NCBI GenBank assembly: GCA_045615765.1
Contig: JAZLFM010000007.1
Location: 1-54,885, forward strand
Length of the DNA stretch: 54,885 bases
From: UBA1715 sp045615765
GTDB lineage: Bacteria > Bacteroidota > Bacteroidia > Bacteroidales > UBA1715
Direction: 5' to 3'
Made by a program: the position numbers and the translations under genes. Shown here in pieces: positions 1 through 7,760 of this stretch. The notes beneath the pieces were generated by a model that was not told where the DNA came from, searched no databases, and saw only the letters and a list, made by a program, of their open reading frames with translations. The stretch's first letter is position 1; every line of letters begins with the position of its first letter.

Positions 1-405
1 CACTTCTATGTTTTCAATAAACGAGGTCTCCCACAATTGATATGCTTTCTTTTGGCTCTTGCCATCTATTGTGTTTTCACTATAGGTAAGCCAATCTAAA
101 AATTGAATCGCATTTTTGTTCGGTATGTGCTTTGCAAGCTCATCAATATCTTTTTGGGCAAAGCAATCCGTCATATATCGTTTGCCATCAGCTGCAGTTA
201 ATTTCAGTTGACTACAACGTGTAGTCAACTCAGGTTGGCTCTTTTTAAGGCGTGTCTTAAGAACGCTCCAATACTTTCTCGGATTGGGGCTATCGGTAAT
301 GGAGGCTACGACATCAACAATCGAAATCATCCATTGTTTGTTGTCATCGTCCCACACGGTACGCACCTCTCGGTTATTATAGAATCTAATTGAAACCTTC
401 TTCAT
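1..405 (-). CDS. BRO-N domain protein of the R-M locus, C-terminus cut by window edge
   Basis: An open frame starts at ATG 405 on the minus strand and runs without a stop off position 1, giving 135 codons. The N-terminus begins MKKVSIRFYNNREVRTVWDD and continues with VDVVASITDSPNPRKYWS and VLKTRLKK. This is the pattern of the BRO N-terminal domain (phage antirepressor and DinD-like proteins), whose strands and helices bind DNA in characterised members. It begins 7 bp after the hsdM stop, so it should be co-transcribed with hsdM. Bacteroidota type I R-M operons often carry such a gene between hsdM and hsdS. Its role there is not established; a regulatory or DNA-binding role is inference. The specificity and restriction subunits would lie to the left, outside this window. 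The missing C-terminus prevents a finer family call. Confidence 0.75.
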   Translation of the reverse strand, partial: MKKVSIRFYNNREVRTVWDDDNKQWMISIVDVVASITDSPNPRKYWSVLKTRLKKSQPELTTRCSQLKLTAADGKRYMTDCFAQKDIDELAKHIPNKNAIQFLDWLTYSENTIDGKSQKKAYQLWETSFIENIEV

Positions 406-412
406 AAATCAT

Positions 413-1987
413 CTATAATTTATACCCCAATTCCTCAAACACTTTCTTCACGGCCTTTTTGCTTTCTTCCTCTTGGGCAAAAAGTTCACGTAATTCTGTT
501 TGAAGTCTGCTCATTGTTTCTTCGTAACCGGCGTAATCGTCGCGGTTCACAAACTCTATGTATTTGCTTGGCACAAGCGAACTATCTTTCAAATCGGTTG
601 TCTTTACTGATTTGCAGAATTCCGGCACATCGGTGTATTCGCCAAAATCGGTGCGTTGCCATTGGTGGAACTTCTTGGCTGCGTTTGTAATATCGTCCGT
701 GCTGAATGTGGTATATTTCTTTTCAAATGGTTCGCCCCATGTACGCAAGTCCATGAACAATATCTCATTTGCACGCTCACGGTATTGGCGTTGCTCGCCG
801 TTTACGGTTGTGGTACGAGCATGCTTGTTACGGTTAAGTATCCACAGCGTTACCGAAATGTCGGTAGTATAGAACATATTTCGTGGAAGAATCACAATAG
901 CCTCCACTGCATCGTGTTCTTCAATCAAAGCCTTACGAATAGTTTTTTCGTCACCATCACCACTCAATGCGCCATTGGCAAGCAAAAAGCCGGCAATACC
1001 ATCGGTAGAAAGCTTTGAGAAAATATTGAGTATCCACGCATAGTTGGCATTGCTTGTAGGTGGTACGGCAAAACCTTTCCAACGAGGATCGTCGAGCAGT
1101 TCGCTTGATTCGCGCCAATCTTTTTGGTTAAAAGGAGGATTTGCCATAATGTAGTCGAACTTCTCTCCTTTATGCTGATCGTTTTGGAAAGTACTGGCAG
1201 CCTTTTCTCCCAAATTGGCTGAAATACCACGAATGGCAAGGTTCATCTTCGCGAGTTTATAGGTTGTGAGCGTGAACTCTTGTCCGTAAACCGAAATATC
1301 GCGTTTGTTTCCGTTGTGGTTTTCAATAAAACGGCTACTTTGCACAAACATACCACCAGAACCACAGGCAGGATCGTACACTTTCCCTTTATACGGTTCT
1401 ATCATTTCGGCAATGAGATTTACAATAGCCTTAGGCGTATAGTATTCTCCCTTACCCTTACCTTCCTGCAAAGCGAAGTTCGAAAGACAGTATTCATACA
1501 CACGGCCAAAGAAATCATTATCTTCGTCCATGTGTTTTTCCATATCGTTCACAACATCGAGCAACGAACCCAATTTAGCGGCATCTATACCCAAACTGCT
1601 ATAATAGTTCGAAGGCAATGCGCCCGCAAGCTGTTTATTGTCTTTTTCTATATCGGCAAGTGCTTTGTCTATAATCTGCGCAATATTTGGCTGCTTTGCA
1701 TTTTGCATAATATAGTTCCAACGACAATGTTCCTGCAAATAAAATACATTATCCTTGCCGTAGGAAACAGGCATTTCGCAGAGCATATTGCCTCCACCAA
1801 ATTGTTCTTCAAGTTTTTGGTATTGTTTTTCGAAACGAACACCTGCGTATTTCAAGAAAATCAAACTCAATACAACATGCTTGTATTCAGATGCTTCTAT
1901 ATTCCCACGTAGTTTATTAGCCGCATCCCATAGTTGTGCTTCAATGGATTTTTCAGTTTTTTTTGCTGTAGTGCTTTTTTTCGCCAT
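413..1987 (-). CDS. hsdM: Type I restriction-modification methyltransferase subunit HsdM
   Basis: This 524-residue protein is the N6-adenine methyltransferase subunit of a type I R-M system. With HsdS it methylates the target, and with HsdR it forms the restriction complex. An N-terminal helical domain (about residues 14-150) precedes the methyltransferase fold. The SAM-binding motif DPACGSGG is at 205-212 and the catalytic motif NPPF at 283-286. Just before them is GEYYTP (180-185), also typical of HsdM. Length is normal for the family and no residue is missing. The start at ATG 1987 gives a lysine-rich leader (MAKKSTTAKK). The BRO-N gene follows after 7 bp. The 168-bp region upstream contains a 35-bp palindrome identical to one before the neighbouring fic gene, which suggests shared control. 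Confidence 0.95.
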   Translation of the reverse strand: MAKKSTTAKKTEKSIEAQLWDAANKLRGNIEASEYKHVVLSLIFLKYAGVRFEKQYQKLEEQFGGGNMLCEMPVSYGKDNVFYLQEHCRWNYIMQNAKQPNIAQIIDKALADIEKDNKQLAGALPSNYYSSLGIDAAKLGSLLDVVNDMEKHMDEDNDFFGRVYEYCLSNFALQEGKGKGEYYTPKAIVNLIAEMIEPYKGKVYDPACGSGGMFVQSSRFIENHNGNKRDISVYGQEFTLTTYKLAKMNLAIRGISANLGEKAASTFQNDQHKGEKFDYIMANPPFNQKDWRESSELLDDPRWKGFAVPPTSNANYAWILNIFSKLSTDGIAGFLLANGALSGDGDEKTIRKALIEEHDAVEAIVILPRNMFYTTDISVTLWILNRNKHARTTTVNGEQRQYRERANEILFMDLRTWGEPFEKKYTTFSTDDITNAAKKFHQWQRTDFGEYTDVPEFCKSVKTTDLKDSSLVPSKYIEFVNRDDYAGYEETMSRLQTELRELFAQEEESKKAVKKVFEELGYKL

Positions 1988-2122
1988 TTATATCAAATTT
2001 ATAGTGGTTAAATATACGAAAGAAAACAACAACAAATAAGAAAAAACAAGGAACAGTTATTAACAAATAACAATAGAAATGATTTAACTAAAAAACATTT
2101 GCTTTGTTGTTAAGAAATAGAT

Positions 2123-2157
2123 AATTCTTGCTAATTTCGCAACAATTAGCAAGAATT
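2123..2157. promoter_or_regulatory. 35-bp palindrome, copy 1, upstream of hsdM and at the 3' end of fic
   Basis: The arms AATTCTTGCTAATT and AATTAGCAAGAATT (14 bp, perfect) surround the spacer TCGCAAC. Pairing extends to 16 bp through the flanking AT. The last two bases fall inside the fic stop codon. An identical 35-bp copy lies at 3491-3525. In the direction of hsdM the palindrome is followed by TATTTCTT, a weak match to the Bacteroidota -7 box; in copy 2 the same place holds TATTTTTA. It is therefore read as a likely operator covering the -33 side of two related promoters. A weak stem-loop terminator is the alternative, but the stem has only 4 G/C of 14 and no uniform U run follows. Confidence 0.55.
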
Positions 2158-3460
2158 ATTTTCTTTTTATTTTGTTTTCAAAATGTTCGCTTTTGAGGTA
2201 TCCACGTTTTACCTTATTGATAGCCACCTCGTTAAGATATTTTTTTTCAACCAAATCCGTCAAATCTCTTCTTGCAGTCATTTGTGTTATCATAAATCTG
2301 TTCATTACATCCTTAACAGTAATAACTGATTCAGGATTTTTTTGAAAATGATGAATAATCTGAGCCTGACGCTCGTTTATGCCACCAATCATAATAAAGC
2401 TGTTAGCGGCCTCTTTTTCTTTTTGTTTCCTTTCAATATAGTTTTTGAGTTGTTCAAACGATATTTTCAATGTTCTTAAGTTGTACGATACAAAATAGCT
2501 TACATCAAGTCCATCGTTCTCAACATAGAGAAACGATTTTTCGTATGTTACTTTTGAACCTGAAATAATTCTGGAAATAGACATGTATTCCGTCAGCCAA
2601 TATTTCTCTTTGAGCATGTACCAATAAAACAAAGCCCTGGCAGTACGGCCGTTTCCGTCTATGAATGGGTGCATGTACGCTATCATAAAATGGACTATGA
2701 TTCCACAAATGATAGGATGAATAAACACTTGTCCGTTACCTTCGTTGAAAAACACACATAAATCATCTAAAAACTGTGGTAGTTCGCTGGCTGGAGGCGG
2801 CGTGTGAACCACTTCGTGGGTTATCTTGTTTTCTACAACCACGTCATCATCTGCAGTTCTGAGCCTTCCTGCGTCGTCGGCGTTCTCAAGTGTCTTTTCC
2901 GTCATTAGCCGATGAATGTAAAGAAGATTCTCTTTTGTAAGAGGTTCGTCTTTATGCTCCGTAATATACTGAATCGTCTGATAGTTGTTCACTATCATTT
3001 GCTGTGATTTATCCTTTGGAGCAATGTTCTTTCTTAGCATTTCTTTAGCAACCATGCGTGTGGTTGAAGCGCCTTCCATTTTGCTGGAATAGATAGCTTC
3101 CTCCATGAGCGAACTTGCCAGATAATGCATTTTCTCTTTCCCAGATTCTTCATTTGATTCCCAAAAAGAACCGAACATCATGTCGAACTCGTGACACAAC
3201 TTCTGCATTTGGTTTGTTACGCACAGTGTCATGCCATATCTCTTCCACGCAGGTATGGCGTTTTTCATACGGTTTATTTTAACGTATGTCCACAAGTCCT
3301 CTGCCGAAACACCAGGCACTTGACCAGCCTTGTACTTTACCTTGTCCCAATAATCGTACGTTTCGTTTATCTTGTTTACAAGTGCATCAATGTTGACATC
3401 TGTTTTTTCAAACAGTGCCTTCCGCAGTATCTTGTCGTTAAGTTTTGGAGCGTTTTCCAT
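2156..3460 (-). CDS. Fic-domain protein (putative AMP transferase) with C-terminal winged helix
   Basis: This is a 434-residue Fic protein. Enzymes of this family usually move AMP or another phosphate-containing group onto a target protein hydroxyl. The full catalytic motif HPFIDGNGRTAR is at 264-275, so activity is expected. Upstream, S125-x3-E129-G130 (SSKMEG) matches the inhibitory helix motif of self-inhibited class II Fic proteins, whose Glu blocks the ATP gamma-phosphate site. After the Fic core the C-terminus, about 375-430, looks like a winged helix (TARRDLTDLVEKKYL), suggesting DNA binding and possibly autoregulation. It is transcribed toward hsdM and has the same 35-bp palindrome before and after it. 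Known class II Fic proteins often modify themselves or a stress target; the substrate here cannot be told. The ATG at 3460 follows the upstream palindrome by 30 bp. Confidence 0.9.
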   Translation of the reverse strand: MENAPKLNDKILRKALFEKTDVNIDALVNKINETYDYWDKVKYKAGQVPGVSAEDLWTYVKINRMKNAIPAWKRYGMTLCVTNQMQKLCHEFDMMFGSFWESNEESGKEKMHYLASSLMEEAIYSSKMEGASTTRMVAKEMLRKNIAPKDKSQQMIVNNYQTIQYITEHKDEPLTKENLLYIHRLMTEKTLENADDAGRLRTADDDVVVENKITHEVVHTPPPASELPQFLDDLCVFFNEGNGQVFIHPIICGIIVHFMIAYMHPFIDGNGRTARALFYWYMLKEKYWLTEYMSISRIISGSKVTYEKSFLYVENDGLDVSYFVSYNLRTLKISFEQLKNYIERKQKEKEAANSFIMIGGINERQAQIIHHFQKNPESVITVKDVMNRFMITQMTARRDLTDLVEKKYLNEVAINKVKRGYLKSEHFENKIKRK

Positions 3461-3490
3461 AGCCGATTCTTTTCAATCGTAAAAATAGCT

Positions 3491-3525
3491 AATTCTTGCT
3501 AATTTCGCAACAATTAGCAAGAATT
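3491..3525. promoter_or_regulatory. 35-bp palindrome, copy 2, in the fic promoter region
   Basis: Base-for-base identical to the palindrome at 2123-2157 (14-bp arms, spacer TCGCAAC). A few flanking bases on the left side, AAATAG then one variable base and T, are also shared. On the minus strand it ends 30 bp before the fic ATG. The right arm leads into TAGCTATTTTTA, where TATTTTTA fits the Bacteroidota -7 box TAnnTTTG at 7 of 8 places, with a TTG 20 bp upstream inside the palindrome. Autoregulation by the Fic winged helix, or control by the BRO-N protein, would fit. It also lies downstream of the gene at 3602-4051, so a terminator role cannot be excluded. Confidence 0.55.
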
Positions 3526-3601
3526 TTACAGTTTATACAACAAAGCCTTACAATGTCAAAAAATGACATCTACCCCCCAAAAAAACTAATCGAATACAGA
3601 T

Positions 3602-4051
3602 TTATATCTTTCCATCTTCAAGCAACATATCGTACAATTTGCCGGCTGTTTCGGCTAAAATGTTTGTACAAATAAGCTGATGATGTTGGCGTTTTTCTAC
3701 TGCCTCGCGTGTGGCAAATTTCTGTAATAATTCCCCACAAGATGTGGTACCATACACATCTATCAACGCCTTATTGAGTTCACGTACTTTGCGGTATGCC
3801 AAGAGTTTGTTGTCCATATCTTTGGGATCGATTGGAGAATATGCCAAACCCATAACCATAAAACTACCTGTTACTGCCCCACATTTTTCACGCAAGCGTC
3901 CCATTCCGCCACCGAATGTAGCCGACAGTAATTTTGCCGATTGTTCGTCTACATTAAATTCTGACCCAAATGCCAATAAAATTGATTGAGAACAGGCATA
4001 TCCTTGATTAAACAAAGCCAAAACGGCATCAATAGCTTCTTGTCGCGTCAT
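3602..4051 (-). CDS. C_GCAxxG_C_C family protein
   Basis: A 149-residue cytoplasmic protein of the cysteine-motif family named C_GCAxxG_C_C. Visible family marks are GYACSQS near the N-terminus, then FGGGMGR and REKCGAVTG in the middle, and further cysteines near the C-terminus (TTSCGELL and LICTNILAE). There is no signal peptide. The spaced cysteines suggest a redox role or metal binding, as assumed for the family, but no reaction is established. It starts 21 bp after the stop of the T9SS protein gene and should be the last gene of the PASTA-T9SS transcript. ATG 4051 is the only sensible start. Length is normal. Confidence 0.85.
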   Translation of the reverse strand: MTRQEAIDAVLALFNQGYACSQSILLAFGSEFNVDEQSAKLLSATFGGGMGRLREKCGAVTGSFMVMGLAYSPIDPKDMDNKLLAYRKVRELNKALIDVYGTTSCGELLQKFATREAVEKRQHHQLICTNILAETAGKLYDMLLEDGKI

Positions 4052-4072
4052 AAATGAAATTGTATTAAGTCC

Positions 4073-6556
4073 TTATTTTGCAACAACAATTTGTTGTGCA
4101 TATTTTCCTTTATCGGTTGCAATTACAACTATATAGTTTCCATTCTCAAGATCCGAAACAAATACTGTATTCGAACGAGATACTTTCACCACCTTACCTT
4201 GTAAATCAACCACAGACACATATTTTATTTGCTCTGCTGTAATAATATCCACTTGCGATGTGGCAACTGTTGGAGCAACACAAATAGCGCGTTCCTGTAA
4301 ATCTTCTACACCTGTCTTCAGTTCATATTTTCCAACAACAGGACGAAGCAACAATGCACCGTTTTGTACCGAACTCTCCCATTCAAAGCCTAAATTATAG
4401 TACAAACGGCGAGTTACGCTTGTATTTAAATCTATACCTATATTCAACAACACATCGTTTGGTTGTTCCCAACCAATAAAATATGATTTTGGCAATACCA
4501 ATTCTTCTTCACCAGAAACTATACACGATGGTTTTACTTCATAGTCAACAAATTGGAAAATACCGTCGGCATACGCTACCTTCTCACTTGGCGAATAATA
4601 CAACAAATCACCTGGCTTACCACTCTCATTCGTCCACACGCATAGATTAAAAGTTGTTGCAGTAGATAATTTTGTAGGATTAAAATACATAGAAATAGCC
4701 TTCAACGTGTCAGGTTGCAACATATCGAAACGATAAGCAACTCGTCCCATTGGCGCCTCACGAAGACCATAGCCTGCTTCTGGCGTGCCGTCATCGTAGG
4801 CATAGTAATTAGCCAACGTCAAAGAAACTCGACACGTATCATTCCATCTATATTGTGAATTCAATGAATTGTTGATGTCGGTATAATAGTAGGTAAAATC
4901 ATATTCGCCCACTTCGTATACATCTACATCATCGGCAAGAAAGTCATAAAAATCTATATCGAAATCAGTTAAAATATCTCGTTCCGTCACAGTTTTTTGC
5001 GGAGGCATATCGGTTTCGTACGTGTCGAATGTTACGGACTCGTCAGTATGTCGTTTATCGATAGCAAAATGGAACTTCAGCTTTCTATATTCCGAATCAA
5101 AGTTCGTGAAAGTTGCCGGTATAGTCATACGGAAATCCGAATTCGAAACTTGAGCGAAATGCTTCATAGGCAATGCTTTGTATCGAGAATACAACGAAGG
5201 AAATTCCGCAGCGAACGCAACGTCAGCAACAGTTTGTTGTGAACATGTTCTATTTGCATCGAGCCAAATCATATCCAGATGCCAAAAGTCTTCGTTACGT
5301 GCATGGCTAAGGTCGTTACTTAAACTTACATAATTTTTAAATCGAAAACGAACACCTTCAACTAAAAACATTTTGTCGTCGAGCGGAATATATACCGACA
5401 CAAAATCATCGCCGGTTTTCTTACTTGTAGCCCAAGCCCATTTCCACGACGGATTACATTCTCCTAATGTAGGAGTAGCCGTAAATGACCATTGCGGATT
5501 TCCATCAGGAAGACGAGCATACGAAATATCGGCATTCAAAGATTGTTTTAAATCAATGCTGTCAACTAAAACTTGTTCTGGAGAATACAAATAAGCATAA
5601 GCCTTAGTAAACGATTTTCGACCGAATAAATTTGGCGTTACCACATAATGTCCAAATGAAGAAATTTGAATTTCAGGCAATGTAAAAAACGCTAAGGAAT
5701 CGTTTGCTATAACCGTTTCCAAAGCATCGAACACCAATATATAGCCTTCCAAAGAAATAACGTTTTCAGTAGCATTATAAATTTCCACTCCCGAAGCAGA
5801 TATTTCATTCAAGAACAATCCCGTAGTATCGTATGGAATATACCATTCTAAAACTAAGCTATCGTTTGCTTCAGGAACATCGACTACCCCACCTGCTTGA
5901 TAATAGAAACTCAACGCAAGCGAATCTTTTACCGTATAAGCATATTGTTGATGTTCGTACGAATACGATCCTTCTACATATTTTTTATTCTCGTCGTACA
6001 ACGAATCTTGTAAGGGAATATAACTATCGGCAGATTTCTGGTAAATAGTATCTCCAGCAACATAAGCAACACGCTGCTTTACCGACACATATTGATTTTG
6101 TTCCTTATCAAAAATATAATAAGAATCATCAAGCAGCACGAAACTACCACCTTGTTTTCTATATAATTTATCGCTGAGATAAACCTTTTCGTAATATTTC
6201 AAGTTCAATGGAACTGACGTAAGATAATCAGCAACCGAAGCAGTTGTTCCAACCGATTCATACAACTTACCATTAGAATCCATTGCATCGAGCGTAGCCA
6301 CACCAATTGTCGGCATATTTTTCGCAAAACCAGTATTCACGAAAGCCTTATCGTCAATCCACAACGAAGACAACGGTTTAGAATACGGATACGCGAAATC
6401 ATCGAAGAACGGAAGACTTTTCAAATTTTGTGTCGCAACCTCCTCCGATTTCAAAGTGTTTTCTTTACACGAAGACAATACCGTTAAGACTTCCGATTGT
6501 GCGTACAATAGGATTTGAGAACACGCGCAAACAAATAAAATAAGAAGTCTTTTCAT
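4073..6556 (-). CDS. Large secreted protein with T9SS type A sorting domain and lamin-tail-like domain
   Basis: This 827-residue exported protein begins with a signal peptide (MKRLLILFVCACSQILLYAQ). The C-terminal 75 or so residues, from about GVEDLQERAICVAPTVAT to YAQQIVVAK, have the layout of a type IX secretion type A sorting domain, with VVDLQGKVV and LENGNYIVV as its usual core. It should therefore cross the outer membrane and be released or anchored on the surface. Residues about 245-340 (LNEISASGVEIYNATENVI) resemble a lamin-tail domain, which often occurs in secreted cell-surface proteins. No catalytic motif was found. A TTG codon at 6562 extends the frame by two residues, but ATG 6556 starts the signal peptide exactly and leaves 6 bp after the PASTA stop. 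The function of the middle part is unknown. Confidence 0.85.
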   Translation of the reverse strand: MKRLLILFVCACSQILLYAQSEVLTVLSSCKENTLKSEEVATQNLKSLPFFDDFAYPYSKPLSSLWIDDKAFVNTGFAKNMPTIGVATLDAMDSNGKLYESVGTTASVADYLTSVPLNLKYYEKVYLSDKLYRKQGGSFVLLDDSYYIFDKEQNQYVSVKQRVAYVAGDTIYQKSADSYIPLQDSLYDENKKYVEGSYSYEHQQYAYTVKDSLALSFYYQAGGVVDVPEANDSLVLEWYIPYDTTGLFLNEISASGVEIYNATENVISLEGYILVFDALETVIANDSLAFFTLPEIQISSFGHYVVTPNLFGRKSFTKAYAYLYSPEQVLVDSIDLKQSLNADISYARLPDGNPQWSFTATPTLGECNPSWKWAWATSKKTGDDFVSVYIPLDDKMFLVEGVRFRFKNYVSLSNDLSHARNEDFWHLDMIWLDANRTCSQQTVADVAFAAEFPSLYSRYKALPMKHFAQVSNSDFRMTIPATFTNFDSEYRKLKFHFAIDKRHTDESVTFDTYETDMPPQKTVTERDILTDFDIDFYDFLADDVDVYEVGEYDFTYYYTDINNSLNSQYRWNDTCRVSLTLANYYAYDDGTPEAGYGLREAPMGRVAYRFDMLQPDTLKAISMYFNPTKLSTATTFNLCVWTNESGKPGDLLYYSPSEKVAYADGIFQFVDYEVKPSCIVSGEEELVLPKSYFIGWEQPNDVLLNIGIDLNTSVTRRLYYNLGFEWESSVQNGALLLRPVVGKYELKTGVEDLQERAICVAPTVATSQVDIITAEQIKYVSVVDLQGKVVKVSRSNTVFVSDLENGNYIVVIATDKGKYAQQIVVAK

Positions 6557-6562
6557 ACACAA

Positions 6563-7354
6563 TTAATTCAAATCATTAGAAATAGCCTCATAGATAGGAT
6601 CTATACCAAGCCAAATATCTATAGTTTGACTTGCTTGCATAGTCTGTCCATCGGAGAATGCAGGAGATTGACGTTGAACGCGAGCACGCAATGAGTCAGA
6701 CAACGTCTTAACATTTTCGGCGAAAATAGCATTCACACTCAAACCACGAGCAACCAAAGAGTCCGAAACCATTGTCCACGACATACCGATTAACGATGGA
6801 ACAGGAATTTGCACATCGTTTCCACCCTTACCGACCAACAAATCGATGGAAGAACCTTTAGAAATTTTAGTTCCCGGTTCTATGATTTTAGACTGAAAGC
6901 GCTGTTCAAACACATAGTTATCGGCAAAATCAGGCTTATATTCAATGTTACCAACACGAAGCCCACGATTTTCAAGCATTTGAATTGCTTGACGCAAAGA
7001 GCCTTCTGTAACTTTTGGCATTTTAACCATAATCGGTGTCATGGAATTTACCGAAAGATAAATCGTACGACCACGTTTTACTTTAGAACCAGCACTTGGG
7101 AAATAATCAACAATAGCACCTGGAGCAATTTTTTCTGCAATCAGAGTATCGCTTACCTTTAGAATCAAATCATTTTTCTGCGCAAGAATTTCAGCCGCGT
7201 CCACATCCATATTCACGAAATCAGGCACAACAACATCCTCTCCATGAGAAGTATATGATTTCAACCAAAAAGAGAAACAAACAAATACAGCTATTAATAC
7301 AGCTATAATACAACCAATGTTGATAAATAGAAATTTGTGTTTTTTTAAGTCCAT
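6563..7354 (-). CDS. Membrane-anchored PASTA-domain protein
   Basis: This 263-residue protein has one N-terminal transmembrane segment (about 9-31, FINIGCIIAVLIAVFVCFSF) and then three PASTA repeats at about 40-105, 108-175 and 178-250. Each begins with a P-D/K-F/V-type strand (VVVPDFVNMDV, KMPKVTEG, VPSLIGM) and carries the PGxxV/I-type turn (APGAIVDYFPSAGS, EPGTKISKG). PASTA domains bind peptidoglycan stem peptides or beta-lactams in kinases and PBPs. This protein has neither a kinase nor a PBP domain, so it is a free periplasmic PASTA protein, a common Bacteroidota arrangement. It heads the operon with the T9SS protein and the C_GCAxxG_C_C gene. A predicted structured RNA ends about 60 bp upstream of its ATG, so read-through of that terminator could control it. 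Confidence 0.9.
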   Translation of the reverse strand: MDLKKHKFLFINIGCIIAVLIAVFVCFSFWLKSYTSHGEDVVVPDFVNMDVDAAEILAQKNDLILKVSDTLIAEKIAPGAIVDYFPSAGSKVKRGRTIYLSVNSMTPIMVKMPKVTEGSLRQAIQMLENRGLRVGNIEYKPDFADNYVFEQRFQSKIIEPGTKISKGSSIDLLVGKGGNDVQIPVPSLIGMSWTMVSDSLVARGLSVNAIFAENVKTLSDSLRARVQRQSPAFSDGQTMQASQTIDIWLGIDPIYEAISNDLN

Positions 7355-7417
7355 ACTATTACAATAAACGCATGAACAAAATTAAAATTATAAATGAAAG
7401 TAAAAAATAAAAAGAAA

Positions 7418-7545
7418 AGAAAAAAACGGGTAACCTGAGAAGAAGAAATTAACTAAAAACTACCTTACATTAACCTCAAACACCACATAACCAATCATGA
7501 AAAAGCCGCAACACCATGAAAAAAAGAGAAGACCAGGCTACCCGT
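7418..7545 (-). ncRNA. Predicted structured small RNA, about 120-130 nt, closed by a 12-bp stem
   Basis: On the minus strand ACGGGTAGCCTG (7545-7534) pairs over all 12 bases, with one G-U, to CAGGTTACCCGT (7437-7426). The second arm runs straight into a T-rich tract (7425-7411), as in an intrinsic terminator. The 96 nt inside are pyrimidine-rich on both flanks and could form an open bubble with a smaller inner hairpin. A closed-end rod with a central bubble is the 6S RNA plan, but I cannot confirm this family from sequence alone. Two promoter-like arrangements lie just upstream, and one places a start exactly at 7545. The alternative is a leader attenuator for the PASTA operon. The rest of 7355-7760 is AT-rich and shows no other gene. 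Confidence 0.5.
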
Positions 7546-7551
7546 TATAGG

Positions 7552-7580
7552 ATTATGTTTACTTCAATGAACATTGTCAA
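7552..7580 (-). promoter_or_regulatory. TTGACA-N17-CATAAT element before the predicted small RNA
   Basis: On the minus strand TTGACA (7580-7575) is followed after exactly 17 bp by CATAAT (7557-7552). Six bases later comes the first base of the 12-bp closing stem at 7545. This is the classical sigma-70 layout, which is not the usual promoter type in Bacteroidota, so it may be chance. The fit of its predicted start to the stem end is the argument for it. Confidence 0.3.
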
Positions 7581-7609
7581 TCACTAAATAATCTGAATGA
7601 TTAACGAGA

Positions 7610-7640
7610 CAAAGATACTCTTTTTTTTTCTCCTAGCAAG
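7610..7640 (-). promoter_or_regulatory. Bacteroidota-type promoter, CTTG-N19-TATCTTTG
   Basis: Minus strand: CTTG (7640-7637), 19 bp, then TATCTTTG (7617-7610). This matches the Bacteroidota consensus of a -33 TTTG-like box and a -7 TAnnTTTG box, with the expected spacing. Transcription would start near 7604 and pass through the predicted structured RNA toward the PASTA operon. It is the best-formed promoter in the first 10 kb. Confidence 0.6.
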
Positions 7641-7760
7641 TTTTTTGTAAAAAAAAGTGTAAATGCTACAATTTGCGAATATTTATTTTCACAAAAACGG
7701 CAATATTTCGGGAAGAAAACGCACAAAAAACTATGTATTTTCCTTCATAAAACTCACCAT

